The notes below the pieces were generated by a model. That model was not told the DNA's origin, searched no databases, and saw only the letters and a list, made by a program, of their open reading frames with translations. Shown here piece after piece: positions 56,221-64,000 of a DNA stretch of 64,000 nucleotides; position 1 is the first letter of the stretch, and every line of letters begins with the position of its first letter. The stretch is from a candidate division KSB1 bacterium. Lineage in GTDB: Bacteria > Zhuqueibacterota > Zhuqueibacteria > Zhuqueibacterales > Zhuqueibacteraceae. The stretch spans positions 124,001 through 188,000 of the forward strand of contig JAPDPX010000008.1 of assembly GCA_034506255.1 (NCBI GenBank), given 5' to 3'. A program made the position numbers and the translations under genes.

Positions 56221-56412
56221 AGTTCACCCGGCTGGTTTGCCCGGCAATTTAGCACTTTTGCGGGAGATGTCAACGAACTCCTCTGACCGTTCATCCCGCC
56301 TATTTGCCGTTCGCACGCCGATGATTGCATGCGCCGCGCCGGCTTGCTATGTTGCATGGGCGACGCAGGCGGTACCGGGAGGCCGGAATGCGCCAAAGCG
56401 GGCCGGCCCTTC

Positions 56413-56777
56413 CATAAAAAAAATTTCCAGAACGCTCATCCTGAACGATGAGCAATTCATTCGTGTGGAATGGCAGCACTTGCTGCGCAACGATCCCAAA
56501 GTCATGTTTGATGGGAGAAGCGGCAAACCTGACGGAGGCCACGTGGATTTTCAATGAGCAGCAACCTGATCTCATTTTCCTGGAGGTGCAGATGCCGGGA
56601 GGATCAGGTTTTGATTTTTTGGAGCAGAGGCCGGGCGGTTTCAGAATCACCTTCGTGACAGTGTTCGTCCCCCCCCCGCATGCAACACGCGGAAAATATC
56701 GGGCGGCTGACTGTTTGTTGAAGCCGGTCAGCAGGGAGAGGCTGGCACCCTGCAGGAATGGTTGCCCCCGCCGGTGA
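56413..56777 (+). pseudogene. Decayed LytTR-type receiver domain
   Basis: In one frame the sequence reads SRTLILNDEQFIRVEWQHLL with NDPKVM; after a frameshift near 56505 the next frame reads MGEAANLTEATWIFNEQQ, then LIFLEVQMPGGSGFDFLEQ and, further on, CLLKPVSRERL. This aligns throughout with the receiver of the intact regulator at 51897-52622. The phosphorylated Asp is replaced by Glu (FLEVQMPG) and the LytTR domain is missing. A run of nine C residues (near 56670) lies in the degenerate part. It is a fossil duplicate of that regulator. Confidence 0.75.
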
Positions 56778-56849
56778 GGAGACACAGGGAGTGGCTGCTT
56801 CGCAAACTGATGTTCACTGCCGGCAGGTTTGGATTCAAGAGGAGGCAAA

Positions 56850-59800
56850 ATGAAAACACTGCTGGTTCGCCAATCCTGGATGTGGTTGTTTCTCCTGATG
56901 GCCATGCCGGTTTTTGCGCAGGGCTCTCTGCAGGGCGTGGTGAGTGACTCGGCCACGGCGGAAAAACTGCCGGGCGCCAGTGTCTATCTGGTGGGAACGG
57001 CACTGGGCAGCGCCACCAATCTGCAGGGCGCTTATCGCATCGATCGCATCCCCGCAGGAAGCTACACCCTGCGGGTGTCCTATATCGGGTATCGCACGCG
57101 CGATTTGCCGGTGACAGTTGCCGACAACACCGCTCAGGTGATCGACATCAAACTGGGCGTGGAAATTTTGCAGGGCGCTGCGATCACCGTCACCGGCCAG
57201 GCGGTCGGCCAGGCGGCCGCCATCAATCAACAGCGCACCGCGCCCACCATCATCAATGTCGTTTCCGAGGAGAAAATCCGGGAATTGCCGGATGCCAACG
57301 CTGCGGAGGCGATTGGTCGTCTACCCGGGGTCTCGGTGCAGCGATCCGGCGGCGAGGCGAACAAAGTCATCCTGCGCGGCCTGCAGGACAAGTTCACCGT
57401 CATCACCATCGATGGCGTGAAAATTCCCGCCACCGATGCCACCAGCCGCGGGGTCGATTTGAGCACGTTGTCGCAAAGCTCGCTGGCCGGCATCGAATTG
57501 TACAAAGCTGCAACGCCCGACAAGGACGGTGACGCGCTGGCGGGCAGCATCAATCTGGTCACCAAAGCGGCACCCGCAGGCAGAAATCTCAAAGTTGATT
57601 TGAAGGGCGACTACAACCGCCTGATGAACTCGGCCAGGCAGTATGATTTTTCGCTGCATTACGGCGAGCGCTTCTTCAACCAGGTGCTCGGTGTGCAGGT
57701 GACGGGCAATCTCGAAAAGCGCATCCGCAGCAACGAACGCATCGATGTCGACTACACCAATCTCCAGTACCAGGGCTTTTCCATCAGCGATTTCCTGCTG
57801 GAATTCACCGATGAAATCAGGAAACGTGACGGCTTCAGCCTGCTGCTTGATGTCAACACGCCGGACAACGGCACCATTCGCTGCAACACCGTTTTGGGCC
57901 GCACCCGGCGGGATTACTTCTGGTCGACGCGCGATTATCCCGCCGTCGGCGGCGGCAGTGAGTCGGGGGCGCCGGTTTATGATTATCGCGACCGCGAGCA
58001 GGAGATCTACACCCTCAGCAGTTCGATCCGGGGTGACAACCGCCTGCTCGGATGGTCTCTCGCCTGGGGCGCCGCCTTCGCGCAGTCGGTGGCCGACTAT
58101 CCATTCGATTATGAAATGATCTTCGTCGAGCGGCCAGGCATGCGGCCGACCCCCACCAACCTGCAGGACAAGCCGGAGCAACTGATTGCGTATGCCCTCA
58201 ATGATTTCTCCGCGGCCGGCTTGTCCTGGACCTATTACCGCAAACAACGCAATTTCGACAAGGAACGCACGGCGCATCTGGAGCTTGCCAGGAAATATTT
58301 GCTGGGCAGCAGGATTTCCGGCGAGATCAAGTTTGGCGGCAAATACAAGATCAGGGACCGCTCCAATGTGCGGACCGAAGACTTCACACCTTACTATCTC
58401 GGCAGATGGCAGCGCTATGAATTACTGCCGGACGGAACTTTCCGCCCCAAAGATTTCACCGGCACACCTTTCGAAAGCTGGCTGAATGCCGGCGGCGGCG
58501 GCTTCACGCCCATGTCCCTGTTCTTTGACACCCCTGTTGTCCGGCAGGTGTATGGCTCCTACCGCCTGACGCCGCTGATTGACCGCAACCGACTGCGGCA
58601 ATGGTATGAGCTCAACCGCTACGGCATCGATGTGACGCGCAACCAACTCGAAGTGTGGACCAATCCCCTCATTCGATACGATGATTATGACATCACGGAG
58701 CGCATCGCCGCGGGTTATCTGATGAACACCCTCCAGCTCGGGCAGGGCGTGACCGTGATCGGCGGCGTGCGCATCGAACGGGAGGACAATGACTACGCTT
58801 CCAAGTTCATGCCGCAATCGGTGGGCGGTTTTCCCGTCCCCGCCAACTCCATCCGCGATACGACCTCTTCCGCTTCCCAGACCGTCGTGCTCCCCAATCT
58901 CAATCTCGCAGTATCCCCGCTGGACTTCATGAAGGTGCGCCTCGCCGTCTACAAGGCGCTGGCCCGCCCGGATTTCAACATGCGGCTGGAACGCTACATT
59001 GCCGGCCGGCCGGCGGAGGTCGGTTCGCAATTGCAAGTCTTTGTCGGCAATCCCCGCCTCAAAACCGCACGCGCGTGGAATTACGAAGTGAACACCTCCT
59101 TCTTCAGCAACACCATCGGTCTGATTTCCCTGTCGGCCTTTTACAAGGAAATCACCGGCATGTATCACATGTTGAACAACTTCAACACGACCGCGGTGCG
59201 TGACGCGCAGGGTGTGTTGCAGGATACGTTGCTGCAGCGCTTCGGCATCAAATGGCCGAGCCAGATGGGCGCCTCCCCCTACAATGTCACCCTGCCCTAC
59301 AATTCGCCCCGGCCAACCAAAGTGTGGGGATTCGAATTCGAGCACCAGATCAATTTTGACTTCCTGCCGGGGCTGCTGAAAAACATCGTGCTGACCTACA
59401 ACGCCTCCTTGGTGCGGTCGCAGGCATTCATTTGGACTTCGCGGATTGATTCCGTCTTCTATGACCCGCCCGGCCCGATTCCGCCGACGTGGAGAAGATT
59501 CACCGTGCTGACCGAGCGCAAACAAAAACTGGAAGGCATGCCGGAATTTTTCGGCAATGTCGCACTGGGCTATGACCTAGGCAGATTTTCGGGAAGGGTC
59601 TCGGTCTTTCACCAGGGTGAGCACAATGTTTCTTATTCGGCCGGCGGCCTGGCGGACCGCATCACCATGGCCTTCACCCGCGTTGACCTCACCCTCAAGC
59701 AGGGCATCACCGATCATCTTGCCCTGTTCGCGAGCCTCAGCAATGCCACCAATCTTGAAGACGGCAGCCTGATCAACAACAACTCCCCCGACCAGGGCGT

Positions 59801-59879
59801 CTTCAACCGCCGGCTTTTCAATCAAAGCGAGAAATACGGCCTGACGGCCAACTTCGGCTTGATGTGGCAACTGCGGTAA
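56850..59879 (+). CDS. TonB-dependent receptor (TIGR01782-like), pectin part of the locus
   Basis: A 1009-residue outer-membrane receptor. A signal peptide (to about 25) is followed by a CarboxypepD_reg domain (GSLQGVVSDSATAEKLPGAS, about 26-110), a plug domain with IRELPDANAAEAIGRLPGVS and RGLQDKFTVITIDGVKIP (about 135-245), and a large barrel ending KYGLTANFGLMWQLR. The RLPGVSVQR-type plug signature is that of the TonB-Xanth-Caul family, members of which take up plant polysaccharide fragments. The following genes encode pectate-lyase-like proteins, so pectic oligosaccharides are the inferred substrate. The ATG at 56850 follows AGAGGAGG closely. No SusD homologue or PorV is adjacent here. 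Confidence 0.9.
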   Translation: MKTLLVRQSWMWLFLLMAMPVFAQGSLQGVVSDSATAEKLPGASVYLVGTALGSATNLQGAYRIDRIPAGSYTLRVSYIGYRTRDLPVTVADNTAQVIDIKLGVEILQGAAITVTGQAVGQAAAINQQRTAPTIINVVSEEKIRELPDANAAEAIGRLPGVSVQRSGGEANKVILRGLQDKFTVITIDGVKIPATDATSRGVDLSTLSQSSLAGIELYKAATPDKDGDALAGSINLVTKAAPAGRNLKVDLKGDYNRLMNSARQYDFSLHYGERFFNQVLGVQVTGNLEKRIRSNERIDVDYTNLQYQGFSISDFLLEFTDEIRKRDGFSLLLDVNTPDNGTIRCNTVLGRTRRDYFWSTRDYPAVGGGSESGAPVYDYRDREQEIYTLSSSIRGDNRLLGWSLAWGAAFAQSVADYPFDYEMIFVERPGMRPTPTNLQDKPEQLIAYALNDFSAAGLSWTYYRKQRNFDKERTAHLELARKYLLGSRISGEIKFGGKYKIRDRSNVRTEDFTPYYLGRWQRYELLPDGTFRPKDFTGTPFESWLNAGGGGFTPMSLFFDTPVVRQVYGSYRLTPLIDRNRLRQWYELNRYGIDVTRNQLEVWTNPLIRYDDYDITERIAAGYLMNTLQLGQGVTVIGGVRIEREDNDYASKFMPQSVGGFPVPANSIRDTTSSASQTVVLPNLNLAVSPLDFMKVRLAVYKALARPDFNMRLERYIAGRPAEVGSQLQVFVGNPRLKTARAWNYEVNTSFFSNTIGLISLSAFYKEITGMYHMLNNFNTTAVRDAQGVLQDTLLQRFGIKWPSQMGASPYNVTLPYNSPRPTKVWGFEFEHQINFDFLPGLLKNIVLTYNASLVRSQAFIWTSRIDSVFYDPPGPIPPTWRRFTVLTERKQKLEGMPEFFGNVALGYDLGRFSGRVSVFHQGEHNVSYSAGGLADRITMAFTRVDLTLKQGITDHLALFASLSNATNLEDGSLINNNSPDQGVFNRRLFNQSEKYGLTANFGLMWQLR

Positions 59880-59960
59880 CAGAAACGGACGGCGAGAAAA
59901 AGCATGCTGCTTGCGTAACACGCAGTTCTCTTTACCCCAAATCCACAAGAGGAGGCTCCC

Positions 59961-61655
59961 ATGCGTTGGTCGAGATTGCAGGCGATTCTCATTGCGGTGC
60001 TGCTGCTGGCTGGGTCGCTTCCCGGCCAGGAGACCGTCATTCCCCTCATCCCCACGGACGGCACGGCGGCCACCCACCTCAACAGACAAATTTTGGCGGA
60101 CACCGCCGCGGCCGGCGGCTTCAAGGCCAACCGCGTTTATGAGTTGCAGCGGGATGGCATCTACCTGCACAATGCAACGGTCACGGTTCCGGCGGGCCAG
60201 ACGCTGCGGTTGCGTGCTGCCGCCGGCAGCGGCAAGAAGCCGATCGTCTATTTGTGGGAGACCGGAACCGGGCAGAATCCAACCAGGCCCCCGGGCAATT
60301 TCGTGGTGTTGAATGGCGGCCATTTGGAGATCAGGGATATTTGCATTGCCGGTTTTTATGAACCCGAACCGGATCGCGTGGACGGGGTGCAGGGCGGCTT
60401 GATCAACACCACGGCGGTGGGCTCCTCCATCGTGATTGACGGTGTGGTGTTCTCCAACATCAACGGCCAGCATGTGCGCACCGGTTTCAACACCACGAAA
60501 GTTTCCATCAAGAATTCAATCTTTGCGAACATGGGTGCGTTGACCACCTCCAATCTTGGCGCCGGCAAGGGCATCGATTTGCGCGAGGCCGCGTGCGACT
60601 CTCTGATCGTGGTCAACAACACCTTCGTCAATTTCCAGGATCGCGCCATCCGGCATTATAATTTCGCCAATCCGCAGGCCGGCACCGGCGAAATCAAATA
60701 CGGTCTGATCGATCACAACACCTTCATCAACGGCATGGGCTTTCACGGACTGCTGTCGCTCGGCAACGTCGGTGCGGAGATCATCATCACCAACAACCTG
60801 TTTGTCGATGCCTTCGCGCTCGGCGAAGATTCCACCGATGCCACCCGTGCGGCGGAGTGGGCCAACACCGGCGAAATTTATCCCAACGGCAGAAACCGCA
60901 TCACCTGGATTTTCACCGCGCCGAATACCACCACCCGGTGGCAGGTGAGCAACAACTACTACACCATCAGCGATTCGGGTTGGGCTTTCCTCAACAATTT
61001 CGGCTTTCCGCCGGGCTCCCCGCTTTCCTATCACATCAACAGCCGGCTGGGCGCCGATTCGGTGAAGGCTTTCACCATGGTCTCTCTCAAGCTGGGCAAC
61101 ACCCCGCGGCTGATGACCAACATGATGCGCTGGTATGAAAGCCCGACCGGCGGCAACCGCACGAAGAACACACCGAGCGCCGCCTTCAATCGCAACACCG
61201 ATGATTATGACCGCCGCCCGATCGAGTATTATCGTGACGAACTGGATGCCACCTATGACACCTCGTCGCCAGCCTTCACCGGCGCGCAAAACGGTTATCC
61301 CGCGGGCGATTTGAACTGGTATCCCGAGCTGAAGGCAAAATGGGAGCAGGGCATTAATCTGGCGGTGGCGGACAGGGCGCACCCGGCCGGCGCGACCTAT
61401 GAGTTGCGCCAGAATTATCCCAATCCATTTAACCCCTCGACCCATCTCAGCTTCACGCTCGCTCGGGCCGGCGAAGTGAAACTGGAGATTTACAATGCGC
61501 TCGGCCGGAAAATCGCCACGTTGATCCACGGCAGGTTGCCCGCAGGCCGGCATGAGTACGTCTGGGATGCGCGGCATGTGCCCTCCGGCATTTACTTCTA
61601 CAAATTGCAAGCCGGCGCCTTCGCACAAACGCGCAAGATGATCGTGATGAAATAA
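59961..61655 (+). CDS. Exported beta-helix protein (pectate-lyase-like) with sorting domain
   Basis: A 564-residue secreted protein. Signal peptide (ILIAVLLLAGSLPG, to about 22), then a right-handed parallel beta-helix (about 30-440) with stacked N/I/V-rich turns such as LEIRDICIAGF, SIVIDGVVFSNINGQHV, SIKNSIFANMGAL, LIVVNNTFVNFQDRAIRH and IIITNNLFVDAF. A FlgD-like sorting domain begins YELRQNYPNPFNPSTHL (about 475). The helix resembles PL1/PL6-type or DUF4957/DUF5123-type proteins; the calcium-binding Asp and Arg of pectate lyases cannot be assigned by eye, so lyase activity is possible but not shown. AGAGGAGG precedes the ATG. Confidence 0.82.
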   Translation: MRWSRLQAILIAVLLLAGSLPGQETVIPLIPTDGTAATHLNRQILADTAAAGGFKANRVYELQRDGIYLHNATVTVPAGQTLRLRAAAGSGKKPIVYLWETGTGQNPTRPPGNFVVLNGGHLEIRDICIAGFYEPEPDRVDGVQGGLINTTAVGSSIVIDGVVFSNINGQHVRTGFNTTKVSIKNSIFANMGALTTSNLGAGKGIDLREAACDSLIVVNNTFVNFQDRAIRHYNFANPQAGTGEIKYGLIDHNTFINGMGFHGLLSLGNVGAEIIITNNLFVDAFALGEDSTDATRAAEWANTGEIYPNGRNRITWIFTAPNTTTRWQVSNNYYTISDSGWAFLNNFGFPPGSPLSYHINSRLGADSVKAFTMVSLKLGNTPRLMTNMMRWYESPTGGNRTKNTPSAAFNRNTDDYDRRPIEYYRDELDATYDTSSPAFTGAQNGYPAGDLNWYPELKAKWEQGINLAVADRAHPAGATYELRQNYPNPFNPSTHLSFTLARAGEVKLEIYNALGRKIATLIHGRLPAGRHEYVWDARHVPSGIYFYKLQAGAFAQTRKMIVMK

Positions 61656-61682
61656 GACCCATTGACCTCCCTTCGCTTGTCT

Positions 61683-61707
61683 GGCCGGCTGCCGCAAGCA
61701 GCCGGCC
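61683..61707 (+). terminator. Stem-loop, possible terminator
   Basis: GGCCGGCTGC pairs perfectly with GCAGCCGGCC around a CGCAA loop. The nearest T-run (TTTTT) begins eight bases later, so it may be only a partial terminator or attenuator before the pectate lyase gene. Confidence 0.45.
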
Positions 61708-61869
61708 GGCGAAGTTTTTGCCGGGAGAAACGCAGCCGCCGTGCACCGCATGGTTGTTTCATTCACCACGATGACCTTCACACCGCTGTCGGCTGCCCGC
61801 CGCCTGCAACCGTTGCTGTGTTGCCGTTTGGCGCTTGCGGCGTGTGCCGCGCGCTTCCTTTCGTTCGGG

Positions 61870-63249
61870 ATGCGCGGACACACTGCTGCGCGGCGGATGG
61901 TTGTGATGCTCGCAATCCTGCCGGCGGCCGGCCTGGCGCAGCCTCCGGCCTTTCCGGGAGCTGAGGGTTTTGGCCGCTTCACCAGCGGCGGCCGCGGCGG
62001 CCAAGTCCTCACTGTCACCAATTTGCAGGACAGCGGCGAGGGCAGCCTGCGTGCGGCAGTGGCGGCGCGGGGCGCCAGAACCATTGTCTTCCGCGTTTCC
62101 GGCACCATCGCCCTGCGCTCGCCGCTGCGAATCACGAACGGCGATCTCACCATTGCCGGACAAACGGCGCCGGGCGACGGCATCTGCCTGAAGGATCAGC
62201 CGCTGATCATCGCCGCCGACAACGTCATCATCCGCTTTCTGCGCATGCGTCTGGGCGATGTCCGCCGGCTGCCGGAAGATGCGGTCTCGTGCCTCGGCCG
62301 GAGAAACATCATGCTTGATCATTGCTCGATGAGCTGGGGCATCGACGAGGTCGCTTCCTTTTATGACAATGAAAATGCCACGATGCAATGGTGTTTGATC
62401 AGCGAAAGCCTGAATGAGTCGTATCACCACAAGGGGCCGCACGGTTATGGCGGCATTTGGGGCGGCAAAGGCGTGACGTTTCATCACAACCTGCTCGCGC
62501 ATCATGCCAACCGCACCCCGCGCTTCAACGGCAGCCGCACGCATGGCGAGCCGGAGAGGGAACTGGTCGATTTCCGCAACAATGTGATTTACAACTGGGG
62601 GGAAAACAGCGCTTATGGCGGCGAGGGCGGCAGGCACAATCTCATCGCGAATTATTACAAATTCGGCCCGGCAACCGGGGATACGAAAAACCGCATCGTT
62701 GAGCCCTATGATGCGCGCGGACGCTGGTATGTGGCGGGCAACTTCGTCCACGGTTTCCCCGCGGTCACCGCCGACAACCGGACCGGCGTGCAGGGCCGCT
62801 TCGCGGATGCGGGCCAGGTTGATGCACCCCATCCCGCTGCGCCGGTCGTCACGCATTCGGCCGGGGAGGCTTTTGCGCTGGTGTTGGCCTGTGCCGGCGC
62901 CATACTCCCCAGGCGTGACACAATCGATGCACGCATCGTCGCGGAGGTCCGCAGCGGCACTGCAAGCTTTGGCCGTGCCGGGCTGGGTCTGATTGATTCA
63001 CAAAACGAGGTGGGCGGCTGGCCGGTGCTGCGCCCGGCGCCGGCGCCCCCGGATGATGATCATGATGGCATGGCTGACGCCTGGGAGCGCCGCCATGGCC
63101 TCGATCCAGGCAATCCGGAGGATCGCAACGGCGATTACAATGGCGACGGCTACACCAATCTTGAAGAGTATTTGAACAGTCTGGCGCTGCCCGGCGGTGA
63201 TTGCACGGCAACAGACAGCACGGCAAGTCTTGACAGGGAAATCCGATGA
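61870..63249 (+). CDS. Exported pectate lyase-like protein with C-terminal calcium-type repeat
   Basis: A 459-residue secreted beta-helix enzyme. After the signal peptide (MVVMLAILPAAGLAQ, to about 24) it starts with the PL1-like FPGAEGFGRFTSGGRGG. It continues through TIVFRVSGTIALRSPLRI, LTIAGQTAPGDGICLKD, VIIRFLRMRLGDV and the lyase-typical VSCLGRRNIMLDHCSMSWGIDEVASFY, then HHKGPHGYGGIWGG and FHHNLLAHHANRTPRFNG. The C-terminus DDDHDGMADAWERRHGL ... DYNGDGYTNLEEYLNSL is a calcium-binding thrombospondin-3/dockerin-like tail common in secreted pectate lyases. No YPNPFNP domain is present. Start: the ATG at 61870 begins a normal signal peptide; the frame extends to 61741 upstream. The stop overlaps the next ATG (ATGA), implying coupling. 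Confidence 0.88.
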   Translation: MRGHTAARRMVVMLAILPAAGLAQPPAFPGAEGFGRFTSGGRGGQVLTVTNLQDSGEGSLRAAVAARGARTIVFRVSGTIALRSPLRITNGDLTIAGQTAPGDGICLKDQPLIIAADNVIIRFLRMRLGDVRRLPEDAVSCLGRRNIMLDHCSMSWGIDEVASFYDNENATMQWCLISESLNESYHHKGPHGYGGIWGGKGVTFHHNLLAHHANRTPRFNGSRTHGEPERELVDFRNNVIYNWGENSAYGGEGGRHNLIANYYKFGPATGDTKNRIVEPYDARGRWYVAGNFVHGFPAVTADNRTGVQGRFADAGQVDAPHPAAPVVTHSAGEAFALVLACAGAILPRRDTIDARIVAEVRSGTASFGRAGLGLIDSQNEVGGWPVLRPAPAPPDDDHDGMADAWERRHGLDPGNPEDRNGDYNGDGYTNLEEYLNSLALPGGDCTATDSTASLDREIR

Positions 63250-64000
63250 AAACCCTGATGCCAGTTTTCACCCTGCTTTGCTTCACTCCCTCCCTTGTTT
63301 TCAATTAGACGGGCATGACCGCACGCCGGAACCAGCTCGTTGTGCATGCCGATTCCGCCCGGTTTGTCAGCAGCCGGCCCATTTATGGGCAGTTCAGCGA
63401 GCTTCTTGGACGGGGCATTTATGAGGGCATATGGGTGGGTGACAACTCGTCCATTCCCAACACGCGTGGCATTCGCAACGACGTGGTTGCGGCTCTGAAG
63501 CATATCAAAGTGCCCAATCTGCGCTGGCCGGGCGGTTGTTTTGCGGATGAATATCACTGGCGAGACGGCATCGGTCCGCGCAGACAGCGACCCACAATGA
63601 TCAACACCCACTGGGGGCGGGGTGACCGAGGACGCCAGTTTTGGCGCCCATGAGTTTCTCGATCTGTGCGAGCAACTGGGCGCGGAGCCTTACCTTTGCG
63701 GCAATCTCGGCTGCGGCACGGTGGAAGAGATGTCGAAGTGGGTGGAGTACATCACCTTTGACGGCGTGAGCCCGATGGCCGAGCTGCGGCGCAAGAACGG
63801 CCGCGACCAACCATGGCAGGTGAAATACTGGGGTGTGGCCAACGAGAACTGGGGCTGTGGCGGCAACATGACCGCGGAGTTTGATGCCGAGCTGTACAAC
63901 CGCTAGGCCACCTACTGCCGCAATTATGGCGACAATCAGCTTTTCAAAATTGCCGGCGGTGACGGGGACGGCGATTTCAACTCGACCGAAGTCCTGATGA
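63246..64000 (+). pseudogene. GH51 alpha-L-arabinofuranosidase, broken (partial at window end)
   Basis: The reading begins MKTLMPVFTLLCFTPSLVFN (signal-like), overlapping the previous stop, and meets a TAG at 63306-63308. The same frame then gives TGMTARRNQLVVHADS, YGQFSELLGRGIYEGIWVG, VPNLRWPGGCFADEYHWRDG and MINTHWG. After a five-G run (63613-63617) one extra base shifts the frame; the next frame reads VTEDASFGAHEFLDLCEQLG, VKYWGVANENWGCGGNM (with the acid/base Glu in NE) and ELYNR, a second TAG (63904-63906), then ATYCRNYGDNQLFKIAGG. These are GH51 motifs. Two TAG codons plus a frameshift argue for a pseudogene. Confidence 0.85.

Noticed and set aside
1..64000. CRISPR arrays, tRNA/rRNA genes, intact insertion sequences, prophage
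   Set aside because: Looked for regularly spaced direct repeats, tRNA-like cloverleaf ends, rRNA signatures and transposase or integrase motifs; none were seen. The short palindromic elements are not spaced or conserved like CRISPR repeats.

Overview
The window is GC-rich bacterial DNA of the FCB type, most likely candidate phylum KSB1 or Calditrichota. The main clue is a repeated C-terminal 'YPNPFNP' sorting domain of the FlgD-like/type IX secretion kind on at least five large exported proteins. A PorV-like barrel, CarboxypepD_reg-type TonB receptors and a Reg_prop/Y_Y_Y sensor kinase support this. The placement is inferred from gene families only; no rRNA or tRNA is visible.

The left part (1-25 kb) is a mixed backbone: 5' end of uvrB, a PpiD-like foldase, a TerC membrane protein, pterin-4a-carbinolamine dehydratase, two large exported proteins (Ig-like repeats; beta-helix), a sigma-54 activator, a CrtC/AttH-like lipocalin protein, an outer-membrane barrel, RNase HI, a BCP/PrxQ peroxiredoxin, an arylamine N-acetyltransferase-like protein, a TPR/TolB-like lipoprotein, a 3-methyladenine DNA glycosylase and two membrane proteins. 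The peroxiredoxin has an in-frame UGA exactly where the peroxidatic cysteine belongs, so it is probably a selenoprotein.

From 25.9 kb to the right edge nearly everything concerns polysaccharides. A LacI regulator with its own promoter and two operator-like palindromes opens the region. Then come a triple-repeat carbohydrate-binding-like exported protein, a TonB receptor, a large exported protein in the position where Bacteroidetes carry SusD, a PorV-like barrel, a SurA-like chaperone, a multidomain six-hairpin-like enzyme, an ABC sugar importer (binding lipoprotein plus two permeases, no ATPase), a six-hairpin lipoprotein, a GH130 phosphorylase and a GH2 beta-mannosidase. This reads as a beta-mannan utilization locus that joins an outer-membrane receptor to an ABC importer.

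A convergent LytTR response regulator and LytS-type propeller sensor kinase separate this from a second, pectin-directed part: a TonB receptor, a beta-helix protein, a pectate lyase and a broken GH51 arabinofuranosidase at the edge.

Intergenic regions are rich in short palindromic elements (several families) and fossils: an orphan sorting domain, a decayed receiver domain and the broken GH51 gene. No CRISPR array, intact insertion sequence, tRNA or rRNA was found.
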